Assembly: GCA_934162195.1 (NCBI GenBank)
Contig: CAKPHO010000005.1
Coordinates: 7,382 to 71,381 of the forward strand
From: an uncultured Bacilli bacterium
GTDB taxonomy: Bacteria; Bacillota_I; Bacilli_A; RF39; UBA660
DNA: 64,000 nt
Direction: 5' to 3'
A program made the position numbers and the translations under genes. Positions within the stretch are counted from its first letter, which is position 1. Each line of letters opens with the position of its first letter. The notes below the pieces were generated by a model. The model ran no database searches and was not told the DNA's origin. It was given only the letters and a program-made list of their open reading frames with translations. Shown here piece after piece: positions 7,744 to 16,170 of this stretch.

Positions 7744-9381
7744 ATGAAGAATAATAAGGGTTTTGCAATAAGTAGTGTTGTTTATGCAATGCTAATCCTT
7801 TTTTTAGGACTTATCTTATTAATTTTAGGAAATTTAGCTAGCAGAAAAGCTATGTTCGATAAAGAAAAAAATGAGATACTTATGAGATTTAATAATTACG
7901 GATCTAGTAAAAAATTTGAAAATGGTGAAGTGGTATACTTTAATGTGACGTCAGGAGAATTATGTTCGTCATCAGAATATACAGAAACCCAAAGTAATAC
8001 AGGGGTAAAAGAAGGGTGTATGAAGTTTTATGCTTTCAATGATGATGGAAAAAATAAAGTAAATTTAATATTAGACCATAATACCACACAATATGCGGCA
8101 TGGAATTCAAGTGGAAGTAATTCAAGTGGTCCAAAAGATTTGTTAGACCAATTAAAAGCAGATACAAGATTATGGAAAGGAACAGAACCCCCATCAAACT
8201 ATACGATGGATCAAACAATACAGAAAAGTAATGCAAATTATAAAATTAATTATAGTACATATAAAGCAAGATTAATAACGGCTCAAGAAATAGCTAAAAT
8301 AACTGGTTATAAAGAATGGGATGAAAAAAGTAGTACTAATGTATATTATTTTGATACCAAAACATCATCACCAAGTCCTACCTGCAAAAGTGGAAACACA
8401 ACTGGATGCAAATATGGATGGTTATATGACAGAACATACACAAGTTGTATAGATTATGGATGCTTGAATAATTCAAATGTATATATGATTGGTTATTGGA
8501 CCGCATCATCATATAGTAATTCATCTAGTAGTGCATGGTATGTAAATTATGGTGGCTTTGTGGTTAGTGGTGGTGTTAGTACAACAAATTATTTTGGTGT
8601 TCGTCCGGTTATAGAAGTATTAAAATCAAAATTAGTAAAAACATATGCCAATGGAGAAGTAGTATATTTTAATGTAGATAATGGAACAAAATGTACATCC
8701 AGTGAAGCAGTAAGTACAACAGGAACAAAGAGTGGATGTATGAAATTCTATGCCTTTAATGATGTTGGAAAAGATACAGTAAATTTAATCTTAGATCATA
8801 ATACAACAGCAACAGTAGCATGGAATAATACATATAAAAATGATAGTGGTAGCATAGCCAATGCTAAAGGTCCAAAAGAATTATTAGACAAATTAAAAAG
8901 TGATACATCATCATGGAAAGGAACAATAACGCCAGCAAATTATACAATGGATCAATCAAATCAACCAAGCAATGCAAAATATACAATAGATTATAGTAGT
9001 TATAAAGCAAGATTAATAACAGCACATGAAATAGCTCAAATAACAGGAAATACGACATGGGATGAAAAGACTGCAAATAATATTTATTATTTAGACAGCA
9101 AAACAACTACTGCAAGTGCCACATGTAAAAGTGGGAATACAAGTGGATGTAGTTATGGTTGGCTATATGATAGAACATCTACTTCATGTACAACATATGG
9201 ATGTTTAAATAATTCAGATAAAGAAACACACGGTTATTGGACTGCCTCTTCTCGTGCCGGCTACTATAGCCTCGCTTGGCGCGTGGGCAACGATGCTTAC
9301 GTGAGCAGCGACGGCGTTTTCAATTCAAGCAGCGAAGGTGTGCGCCCAGTTATAACTGTCTTGAAATCTAGCCTTATATAA
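7744..9381 (+). CDS. Pilin-like adhesin with two tandem GVRPV lectin-fold domains
   Basis: 545 residues. The N-terminus NNKG/FAISSVV plus a hydrophobic helix resembles a prepilin signal but lacks Glu at +5. Two homologous domains follow, about 58-297 and 301-545, each starting (F/Y)xNGEVVYFNV, with Cys pairs and GWLYDRT, and ending YWTASS ... AW.V ... GVRPVI.VLKS.L. This layout resembles C-type-lectin-like/DUF6273-type domains. The second domain's end (residues 500-534) is coded by DNA of about 59% G+C with almost no A-ending codons, unlike the rest of the gene. It lies between ysxE and valS, which are neighbours in B. subtilis, so it looks inserted. Confidence 0.82.
   Translation: MKNNKGFAISSVVYAMLILFLGLILLILGNLASRKAMFDKEKNEILMRFNNYGSSKKFENGEVVYFNVTSGELCSSSEYTETQSNTGVKEGCMKFYAFNDDGKNKVNLILDHNTTQYAAWNSSGSNSSGPKDLLDQLKADTRLWKGTEPPSNYTMDQTIQKSNANYKINYSTYKARLITAQEIAKITGYKEWDEKSSTNVYYFDTKTSSPSPTCKSGNTTGCKYGWLYDRTYTSCIDYGCLNNSNVYMIGYWTASSYSNSSSSAWYVNYGGFVVSGGVSTTNYFGVRPVIEVLKSKLVKTYANGEVVYFNVDNGTKCTSSEAVSTTGTKSGCMKFYAFNDVGKDTVNLILDHNTTATVAWNNTYKNDSGSIANAKGPKELLDKLKSDTSSWKGTITPANYTMDQSNQPSNAKYTIDYSSYKARLITAHEIAQITGNTTWDEKTANNIYYLDSKTTTASATCKSGNTSGCSYGWLYDRTSTSCTTYGCLNNSDKETHGYWTASSRAGYYSLAWRVGNDAYVSSDGVFNSSSEGVRPVITVLKSSLI
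9241..9345 (+). other. Candidate DGR variable region, copy A
   Basis: 65 of the 110 bases from 9241 to 9350 are G or C, in an otherwise A-T-rich gene. Of 35 codons only two end in A; most are of NNC/NNT type, the result expected when AAC/AAT codons of a template are mutagenised at A. It encodes the surface-loop part of the lectin-like domain (..AWRVGNDAYVSSDG..GVRP). It aligns without gaps from GCTTGG onward with the cassette at 53771. Both are followed by CCAGTTATAACTGTCT. Interpretation as a DGR target is inference. Confidence 0.6.
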
Positions 9382-9391
9382 AATAAAAAGA

Positions 9392-9421
9392 TTGACATTA
9401 CAAAATAAAATGATATATAAT
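9392..9421 (+). promoter_or_regulatory. Promoter of valS
   Basis: TTGACA (9392-9397), 18 bases, TATAAT (9416-9421), directly before the T-box leader. Confidence 0.8.
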
Positions 9422-9429
9422 AGTCACAT

Positions 9430-9648
9430 AAAAACTTTGAGCTTGAGGAGTAAACTAAAGCGTTTTAAAGAGAGTCTATGGTTGGTGGAAATAGATAAAT
9501 TAATTAGTTGAAGGTAGCAAGCTAGTTGAATATCTAAGTAAATAGGATATTACGTATATTATGCGTTAAATAATTAAGGTGTAGAAATACATAAATTAAG
9601 GTGGTACCACGTAAACTCACGTCCTTATCTGGGATGTGAGTTTTTTAT
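9430..9648 (+). promoter_or_regulatory. T-box riboswitch (tRNA-Val) of valS
   Basis: The leader senses uncharged tRNA-Val. The base of stem I pairs AGCTTG with CAAGCT (9518-9523), and the specifier is GTA (9514-9516), a Val codon followed by a purine. The distal motif GGTTGGTGGAAAT is present. The T-box AAGGTGGTACCACG lies at 9598-9611. It ends in a terminator, AAACTCAC / GTGAGTTT plus T run (9613-9646). Confidence 0.92.
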
Positions 9649-9668
9649 ATTTTAATAGGAGGAATATT

Positions 9669-12209
9669 ATGTTAGAAAGTAAATATAATCATTTAAGCGT
9701 TGAAGATGGAAAATATGAAAATTGGAAAGAAAAGGGATATTTTGAGTCTGGTGATTTAAGTAAGAAACCATACTGTATTGTAATTCCCCCACCAAATGTA
9801 ACAGGTAAATTACATTTAGGACATGCTTGGGATACAACCCTTCAAGATATTATTATTCGTTATAAAAGAATGGATGGATATGATGCTCTTTGGGTTCCTG
9901 GTATGGACCATGCTGGAATAGCAACACAAGCTAAAGTTGATAAAAAATTAAAAGAGCAAGGCATAAAACCACGTGAAATGGATCGTGAAGAGTGGTTAGA
10001 ACATGCATGGGCTTGGAAGAGACAATACGCAGATAATATTCATGCACAATGGGCTAAAATGGGATTAAGTTTAGATTATACCAAAGAAAGATTTACTTTA
10101 GATGAAGGACTTAGTAATGCTGTTAAGAATGTTTTTGTAACTTTATATAATGAAGGATTAATATATAGAGGAGAAAGAATTATTAACTGGGATCCTGAAG
10201 CTATGACAGCACTTTCCAATGAAGAAGTAATATATAAAGATGTAGAAGGAGCATTCTATCACATTAAGTATTTTATAGAAGGAACTAATGACTATCTAGA
10301 AGTTGCAACAACTCGTCCTGAAACATTATTTGGAGATACTGGTGTTGCTGTTAATCCTAGTGATGATCGTTATAAACATTTAATAGGAAAAAAAGTCGTT
10401 CTTCCTATTGTTAATAAGTTAATACCTATAGTAGGAGATGAACATGCTGATCCAGAATTTGGTACTGGTGTTGTTAAAATAACCCCAGCTCACGATCCTA
10501 ATGACTTTGAGGTAGGAAATAGACATGATCTTGAAAGAATTATTGTTATGAATCCTAATGGTACAATGAATAAGAATGCTGGTATTTACGAAGGAATGGA
10601 TCGCTTTGCTTGTCGTGAGAAACTTGTAAATGATTTAAAAGCACAAGACTTACTTATATCTATTGAACCAATTGTTCATAGTGTAGGTCATAGTGAAAGA
10701 ACAGATGTAATGGTTGAACCATATCTTTCTAAACAATGGTTTGTTAAGATGAGACCACTTGCAGATAGAGTATTAGAAAATCAAAAGAATAAAGACACAA
10801 AGGTTAATTTTGTTCCAGAAAGATTTGAAAAAACTATGAATCACTGGATGGAGATTACTTATGACTGGTGTATTTCTCGTCAACTTTGGTGGGGACACAG
10901 GATACCTGCTTGGTACAAAGGTGAAGAAGTGTATGTTGGAATAAATCCACCTGAAGGTGATGGTTGGATACAAGATTCGGATGTGTTAGATACTTGGTTT
11001 TCTAGTGCTTTATGGCCATTTTCAACACTTGGTTGGCCAGAAAAAACAGATTTGTTAGCTCGTTATTATCCTAATAATGTTTTAGTAACAGGATATGATA
11101 TAATTCCTTTCTGGGTAAACAGAATGACTTTCCAAGGACTTCATTTTACAGAACAAAGACCATTTAAAGATTGTTTAATCCATGGACTTATTCGTGATAA
11201 ACAAGGTCGTAAAATGAGTAAATCATTAGGTAACGGTGTAGATCCTATGGATGTTATAGAAAAATATGGCTGTGATTCATTGAGATTTTTCTTAACTACA
11301 TCAACTGCGCCAGGTATGGATTTGAGATATGATGAAGAAAAAGTGGCATCAACTTGGAATTTTATCAATAAACTTTGGAATGCATCACGTTTTGTTTTAA
11401 TGAATATTGAAGACTTAACTAAAGATACTTATACATTAGATAATTTATCAATTAGTGATAAATGGATTTTAACAAAACTAGAAAATCTAATTAAAACGGT
11501 TAGAAAACATATGGATAATTATGAATTTAATGTTGTTGGTACAGAACTTTATAGTTTCATCTGGAATGATTTCTGTGATTGGTATATAGAACTTGCTAAA
11601 GGAAATTTGAATAATACAACAAAGAGTGTACTTCTTACTGTACTAACAGATGTATTAAAGATGTTGCATCCATTTATGCCATATGTAACAGAAGAAATAT
11701 ATTTAATGTTACCAGTACATGATAAATCAATTATGATAAGTTCTTATCCAGTATATAATAAAGATTTAGTATTTGAAGATTCTAAAGAATTAGATAATAT
11801 TATTGATTTTATTGTTAAAGTAAGAACTGCTAAATTAGAACATAAAATACCAAAAAATTCAAAAGTATATTTTGAAGGTAATTATAAAGATTTAATTTTA
11901 AAATCTCTTCGTGTTGCTTCTGAATGTTTAATAGATAATAGTGATATGGATGGAGTGGAAGTAATTAGTTCAAATAAAAACTATAGAATTAAGTATATGT
12001 TTGATACTTCTATTGATAAAGAAAAAGAGTTAGAATCACTTCAAAAAGAAAAAGAAAACTTAGAAAATTCTATTGCTAGAAGAAAGAAACTTTTAAGTAA
12101 TGAAAACTATGTAAGTAAAGCTCCAGAAAATATTGTTAATAAAGAAAGAGAAGATTTACTAAAAGAGGAGAATGAATTAAAATTAATTTTAGAAAAAATG
12201 GGCAACTAA
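9669..12209 (+). CDS. valS: Valyl-tRNA synthetase
   Basis: Class I synthetase that charges tRNA-Val; 846 residues, slightly short but within the bacterial range. It has the HIGH motif in PPPNVTGKLHLGHA (N-terminus), an editing domain with TTRPETLFGDTGVAV, GTGVVKITPAHDPNDFE, the KMSKS motif in RKMSKSLGNG, an anticodon-binding helical domain, and a C-terminal coiled coil (KEKENLENSIARRKKLL). AGGAGG precedes ATG 9669; an upstream in-frame GTG lies inside the terminator stem and is not a start. Controlled by the T-box leader. Confidence 0.98.
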   Translation: MLESKYNHLSVEDGKYENWKEKGYFESGDLSKKPYCIVIPPPNVTGKLHLGHAWDTTLQDIIIRYKRMDGYDALWVPGMDHAGIATQAKVDKKLKEQGIKPREMDREEWLEHAWAWKRQYADNIHAQWAKMGLSLDYTKERFTLDEGLSNAVKNVFVTLYNEGLIYRGERIINWDPEAMTALSNEEVIYKDVEGAFYHIKYFIEGTNDYLEVATTRPETLFGDTGVAVNPSDDRYKHLIGKKVVLPIVNKLIPIVGDEHADPEFGTGVVKITPAHDPNDFEVGNRHDLERIIVMNPNGTMNKNAGIYEGMDRFACREKLVNDLKAQDLLISIEPIVHSVGHSERTDVMVEPYLSKQWFVKMRPLADRVLENQKNKDTKVNFVPERFEKTMNHWMEITYDWCISRQLWWGHRIPAWYKGEEVYVGINPPEGDGWIQDSDVLDTWFSSALWPFSTLGWPEKTDLLARYYPNNVLVTGYDIIPFWVNRMTFQGLHFTEQRPFKDCLIHGLIRDKQGRKMSKSLGNGVDPMDVIEKYGCDSLRFFLTTSTAPGMDLRYDEEKVASTWNFINKLWNASRFVLMNIEDLTKDTYTLDNLSISDKWILTKLENLIKTVRKHMDNYEFNVVGTELYSFIWNDFCDWYIELAKGNLNNTTKSVLLTVLTDVLKMLHPFMPYVTEEIYLMLPVHDKSIMISSYPVYNKDLVFEDSKELDNIIDFIVKVRTAKLEHKIPKNSKVYFEGNYKDLILKSLRVASECLIDNSDMDGVEVISSNKNYRIKYMFDTSIDKEKELESLQKEKENLENSIARRKKLLSNENYVSKAPENIVNKEREDLLKEENELKLILEKMGN

Positions 12210-12272
12210 TAAGCCTGTTTTTTTGTTAACAAATGCCTAGGTATTTCATATATTACTGTAGGGAGGTGACTT

Positions 12273-12662
12273 ATGAATGAACTAAATAATACTGCAAGTG
12301 CGAATGGAACATATAATAATATTCCAACATCTGTTACGTCTAATACCTCAGTGGTAAATATGATAGAAGGACTTACACTAACTAAAGAAGCAGACAAACA
12401 AAATTGGAGTAGTGGAGATTTAACATACACAATAACTTTAAAAAATGAAACAGATAAGGTATATTCAAATTTGGTCATTAAAGATGTTATTAATACAACT
12501 TTAGTAGAGTTTGTAAAAGGTAGTGTGACTATTAACGGAAATAATGCATTAGAATCACAATATTCTTACGACGAAGGAACTAGTACATTAACAATCAATT
12601 TAAATGATGCAGGACCCTCATCAACAAATACTCTCACGTTTCGCGTTACAAAAAAAAGTTAA
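12273..12662 (+). CDS. DUF11-like Ig-fold repeat protein, possibly a fragment
   Basis: 129 residues with a good GGGAGGTGA site. The region GLTLTKEADKQNWSSGDLTYTITLKNETDKVYSNLVIKD resembles a DUF11/conserved-repeat beta-sandwich, common in surface proteins. However, there is no signal peptide, membrane segment or sorting signal, and it ends soon after the first domain. It may therefore be a surviving piece of a larger surface protein, or its partner is elsewhere. It lies just before the major pilin gene. The 3' end is slightly richer in C than the rest. Confidence 0.6.
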   Translation: MNELNNTASANGTYNNIPTSVTSNTSVVNMIEGLTLTKEADKQNWSSGDLTYTITLKNETDKVYSNLVIKDVINTTLVEFVKGSVTINGNNALESQYSYDEGTSTLTINLNDAGPSSTNTLTFRVTKKS

Positions 12663-12807
12663 TCGTTATTTTGTTTTAAATACATGTTCATTACTTTATT
12701 ATAATAATGGTAGAGAGTTAAAAAGTAACTATGTTTTAGTCATAAGTCCAATAAATAGATACTATAAAGAAAATTATACTTGCTCAACACCTTATTGGCA
12801 TAAATAA

Positions 12808-12832
12808 GAATCACTTAATGTGATTTTTTTTA
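12808..12832 (+). terminator. Intrinsic terminator
   Basis: AATCAC-TTAAT-GTGATT followed by T run. The 145 bases between 12663 and this hairpin hold no frame I can support. Confidence 0.7.
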
Positions 12833-12878
12833 ATTACTATGAAAAACGTCCATATTTTGACAAAAAACTTAAAAAGTA

Positions 12879-12908
12879 TTGACTATTAATTTAATTTTGT
12901 GCTATTAT
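12879..12908 (+). promoter_or_regulatory. Promoter of the probable major pilin
   Basis: TTGACT (12879-12884), 18 bases, TATTAT (12903-12908). A second TTGACA-like box lies at 12857. Confidence 0.6.
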
Positions 12909-12941
12909 AAGAATGTAAATAAGGTAAGGTGGTGAGAATAA

Positions 12942-13301
12942 ATGAAAATGAATAAGAAAGGTTTTACTTTAATTGAATTATTAGCAGTTATCGTAGTATT
13001 AGCTATTATCGCTTTAATCGCTACTCCAATTGTTATGAGTACAATTAATAAAGCTCAAGAAGGTGCAAATAAGAGATCTGTAGAAGGTTACATGAAAGCT
13101 TATGAAGCAGCATACTATGAATATATGCTTGAAAATGGTGGTGCTGAACCAGCAACTAAATTAACTTCAGGTATTGATTATAATGGTGCTACAGTTGAAT
13201 GTGCAACAATTACAGTAACAGCTGATAAAAAATTCAGTGCTACTTGTACAGTAAATGGTAAGACTTACTCATATGCAAATGGGAAAGCTGATAATAAATA
13301 A
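12942..13301 (+). CDS. Probable major type IV pilin-like subunit
   Basis: 119 residues: prepilin signal MNKKG/FTLIE, hydrophobic alpha-helix to about residue 35, then a small head with two Cys (VECATIT, SATCTV) that could form the C-terminal disulfide loop typical of pilins. Compared with the other pilin-like genes here, its codons use more GCT, GGT, ATC and CCA, a pattern seen in highly expressed genes. It also has its own promoter and a strong terminator. This is why I suggest it is the abundant subunit. Assembly genes (pilB, pilC, pilD) are not in the window. Ribosome site GGTGGTGAG. Confidence 0.82.
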   Translation: MKMNKKGFTLIELLAVIVVLAIIALIATPIVMSTINKAQEGANKRSVEGYMKAYEAAYYEYMLENGGAEPATKLTSGIDYNGATVECATITVTADKKFSATCTVNGKTYSYANGKADNK

Positions 13302-13315
13302 TATTATCTAGTATT

Positions 13316-13345
13316 AAAAAGATAGTTAATTGCTATCTTTTTTTG
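13316..13345 (+). terminator. Intrinsic terminator after pilin
   Basis: AAAAGATAG-TTAATTG-CTATCTTTT and T run. Confidence 0.85.
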
Positions 13346-13382
13346 TGCTTTTATGCTATACTTTAAAAGGTAGGATGATGGT

Positions 13383-14708
13383 ATGAGTAAAATAATAAGC
13401 AAATTAAATTTTGTGTTAATTATCTTTGTGTTAGTATTAAATCCATTATGGTTGTTAACATGTGCCAACCTAAAATCATTTGGTTTAACAATACCTTTTT
13501 ATTATTATCAAATATTATATTTTCTAATTCCGGTAGAAGTAATTATTTATGCATATAAAATTATAAAAAAAGAAGTTAAATTTAATTATTATGATATGAT
13601 TGTATTTATATTGTTAATATTACTTGGGATTGTTACTAGTAATTCGATTGATGTATCCACATCAATTTGGGGAGCTTATAAAAGAAATGAAGGTCTTTTG
13701 ACGATGATAAGTTATTACTTGTTGTTTTTAAATTGCAGAAGTTTAAATGAGAAACAAATACGTTTTGGTGTAAAAGTTCTATTTGAAATAGGAATTGTGC
13801 AATTTGTTTATTGTTTATTGCAAGTTTTTTTGAGATTCCCAGGATTAGAATTATTTTCTTTAAATGATGTAAATTATATGGCAATGGGTTTTGTAGGAAA
13901 TCCTAATTTTTTAGGAAGTTATTGTATAATGTTATTAGGATTAGCTCTTATGTTATATTTTATTAAAAGTGAAAGAAAATATTTTTGGTTAAGCATTATA
14001 TTTTTTATTAATTTAATTTTGTCTCAATCCACTGGTCCTTTCTTTTCTTTTATAATATTATTTATCTTTATGATTATCTTTATGAAAATTAAAAACATAA
14101 TTAATTGGGAAAAAGTAGGTATTGTATTTGTCAGCTTTGTATTAACCTTTATTGTTGTCAGTAATGGTGTAGAATTATATTGTAAAAAGGTATTTAATGA
14201 TAAGATTGTTTCTAGTTATACAATAAAAGGTGATATGCTAAATACTTTAAATTTATTTGGATTCTCTAAAGAAAATGGTGATAAAGATATAACAATTGAA
14301 GATTATGGTTCTGGTAGAATTACTATTTGGAAAAATACTTTAAAAATAGTACCTAAGTATTTTTGGTTAGGTTCTGGCATAGATACATTTGGATATGTTT
14401 ACCCTGATAATAATAAGGGACTATATTATGATAAAGCACATAATGAATATCTTCAAATTCTTATTACAGAAGGAATTTTTTCATTAATATTATACCTTAG
14501 TTTATTATTAACCTTGTTTGTTGATGGCATAAAAAGTAATAATAAACTTGTTTGGATATTAATGATGGCTTTTGTAGGGTATGCTTTGCAAGCATTTTTA
14601 AATATAAGAGTTAATACAGTCGCACCAACATTTTATATAATAACGGGAATGCTTGCTGGACTTATTAGTCAAGAAAAAGTAAAAGAAAAAATTAAGAAAG
14701 TTGCTTAA
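13383..14708 (+). CDS. O-antigen ligase/polymerase-family membrane protein
   Basis: 441 residues with about 11-12 hydrophobic helices and one large extracellular loop near residues 260-360, the layout of Wzy/WaaL/PglL enzymes. The conserved motif AHNEYLQILITEG, with the His used for glycan transfer in WaaL and PglL, is in the late loop. Such proteins join lipid-linked glycans to a polymer, lipid or, for PglL, to pilin. It lies directly after the probable major pilin and before GT2 and gtrA genes, so transfer of glycan to pilin or to a wall polymer are both possible. Confidence 0.82.
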   Translation: MSKIISKLNFVLIIFVLVLNPLWLLTCANLKSFGLTIPFYYYQILYFLIPVEVIIYAYKIIKKEVKFNYYDMIVFILLILLGIVTSNSIDVSTSIWGAYKRNEGLLTMISYYLLFLNCRSLNEKQIRFGVKVLFEIGIVQFVYCLLQVFLRFPGLELFSLNDVNYMAMGFVGNPNFLGSYCIMLLGLALMLYFIKSERKYFWLSIIFFINLILSQSTGPFFSFIILFIFMIIFMKIKNIINWEKVGIVFVSFVLTFIVVSNGVELYCKKVFNDKIVSSYTIKGDMLNTLNLFGFSKENGDKDITIEDYGSGRITIWKNTLKIVPKYFWLGSGIDTFGYVYPDNNKGLYYDKAHNEYLQILITEGIFSLILYLSLLLTLFVDGIKSNNKLVWILMMAFVGYALQAFLNIRVNTVAPTFYIITGMLAGLISQEKVKEKIKKVA

Positions 14709-14723
14709 ACTTTCTTTTTTTTT
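14694..14723 (+). terminator. Intrinsic terminator
   Basis: AAGAAAGTT-GCTTA-AACTTTCTT then T run; the left arm overlaps the last codons of the upstream gene. Confidence 0.8.
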
Positions 14724-14762
14724 AATCTTGTTATATAATATACGTACAGATGGAGGTTGTTT

Positions 14763-15707
14763 ATGGAAAAAATTTCAATTATTGTACCTTGTTATAATGA
14801 AGAAGAAGCAATGCCTATATTTTATGAAGAAATATGTAAAGTTGCTAAAAAAATGAAAAAAGTAGATTTTGAGTTCATTTTTGTAAATGATGGTTCTAAA
14901 GATCATACTTTAGATGTTGCTCGTGAATTACACAAAAAAGATGAAAGAGTAAGATATGTTTCATTTTCTCGTAATTTTGGAAAAGAAGCTGGAATGTATG
15001 CTGGATTAGAAGCCGCTCGTGGAGATTATGTTGCTATTATGGATGTTGACTTACAAGATCCACCTGCTTTAATAGAAGAAATGTATGAAACATTAAAAAA
15101 TGAAGATTATGATTGTGTAGCATCTCGCCGTGTTTCAAGAAAAGGTGAGCCACCAATAAGAAGTTTTTTTGCTAGATGTTATTATAAGTTAATTAATAAA
15201 ATATCTAAAACAGAAATAGTTGATGGTGCACGTGATTTTAGATTAATGACTCGTCAAATGGTTGATTCTATTCTAGAATTAAAAGAATACAATCGTTATT
15301 CTAAAGGAATATTTAGTTGGGTAGGATATAAAACTAAGTGGTTAGAATATGAAAATATCGAAAGAGTAGCAGGAACTACGAAATGGTCTTTCTGGAAATT
15401 ATTTTTATATTCTTTAGAAAGTATAGTAGCGTTTTCTACGGTACCATTATCAATAGCTGCTGTAATGGGATTGTTATTTTGTTTAATTGCATTTATTTTA
15501 ATTATTGTTATTATTGTAAAAACATTAACTGTTGGAGATCCAGTAGCGGGATGGCCTAGTATGGTATGTATTATTTTCTTTGTCAGTGGTATTCAATTAT
15601 TCTGCTTGGGAATTATCGGTCAATATCTAGCTAAAACATATTTAGAAGTTAAGAATAGACCAATTTATATAGTTAAAGAAACTGAGGAATCTGAATGCAA
15701 AAAATAG
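14763..15707 (+). CDS. GtrB/DPM1-like glycosyltransferase (GT2) with two C-terminal helices
   Basis: 314 residues. The GT-A fold domain has IIVPCYNEEEAMP, the nucleotide-sugar Asp FVNDGS, the DxD-type MDVDLQDPP, and YSKGIFSWVGYK. Two membrane helices at about 230-300 anchor it. This family moves a sugar from a nucleotide donor to polyprenyl phosphate on the cytosolic face. The next gene, GtrA, overlaps it by 13 bases and is the expected flippase partner. Start at ATG 14763 is set by GGAGG at 14752-14756. Confidence 0.9.
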   Translation: MEKISIIVPCYNEEEAMPIFYEEICKVAKKMKKVDFEFIFVNDGSKDHTLDVARELHKKDERVRYVSFSRNFGKEAGMYAGLEAARGDYVAIMDVDLQDPPALIEEMYETLKNEDYDCVASRRVSRKGEPPIRSFFARCYYKLINKISKTEIVDGARDFRLMTRQMVDSILELKEYNRYSKGIFSWVGYKTKWLEYENIERVAGTTKWSFWKLFLYSLESIVAFSTVPLSIAAVMGLLFCLIAFILIIVIIVKTLTVGDPVAGWPSMVCIIFFVSGIQLFCLGIIGQYLAKTYLEVKNRPIYIVKETEESECKK

Positions 15708-16117
15708 TAGATTTATTTAATAAATATAAAGAAGTAATTATGTATTTAATATTTGGAGTTTTAACAACTGTAGTAAGTTTAGTTACTTACTATGTTTTAA
15801 CACTTACGATATTAAATCCTAATAGTGCTTTGCAATTACAATTAGCAAATATTATATCTTGGATTGTAAGTGTAGCGTTTGCTTATGTTACTAATCGTAA
15901 ATTTGTATTTGAAAGCAAGAGTGAAAATATTGTTAAAGAATTAAGTTCATTTGTTGGTGGTAGAGTATTAACTTTACTAATGGATATGGCTATTATGTTT
16001 ATATTTGTGACATTATTACATTTTAATGACAAAATATTTAAAATAGTTTCACAAGTTGTAGTAATAGTAGCAAACTATGTAATAAGCAAATTATTTGTCT
16101 TTAAAGAAAACAAATAG
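15695..16117 (+). CDS. GtrA-family polyprenyl-phosphate-sugar flippase
   Basis: 140 residues with four membrane helices and the GtrA pattern: YLIFGVLTTVVSLVTYY at the N-terminus, SWIVSVAFAYVTNRKFVFES in the middle. GtrA proteins are thought to flip the sugar-lipid made by the upstream GT2 enzyme to the outer face. Overlapping reading frames imply coupled synthesis of the pair. Confidence 0.88.
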   Translation: MQKIVDLFNKYKEVIMYLIFGVLTTVVSLVTYYVLTLTILNPNSALQLQLANIISWIVSVAFAYVTNRKFVFESKSENIVKELSSFVGGRVLTLLMDMAIMFIFVTLLHFNDKIFKIVSQVVVIVANYVISKLFVFKENK

Positions 16118-16170
16118 TTTGCTTTTTTTGTTTTGCAATGTTATAATAGGCGCTATTGAGGGGGAGTTTT

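Noticed and set aside
12195..12226. Terminator directly after valS
   Set aside because: Only GGC/GCC pairing before the T run; too weak to list.
12604..12807. 67-codon frame overlapping the end of the DUF11-like gene
   Set aside because: Starts inside the gene in another frame without a ribosome site; composition not protein-like.
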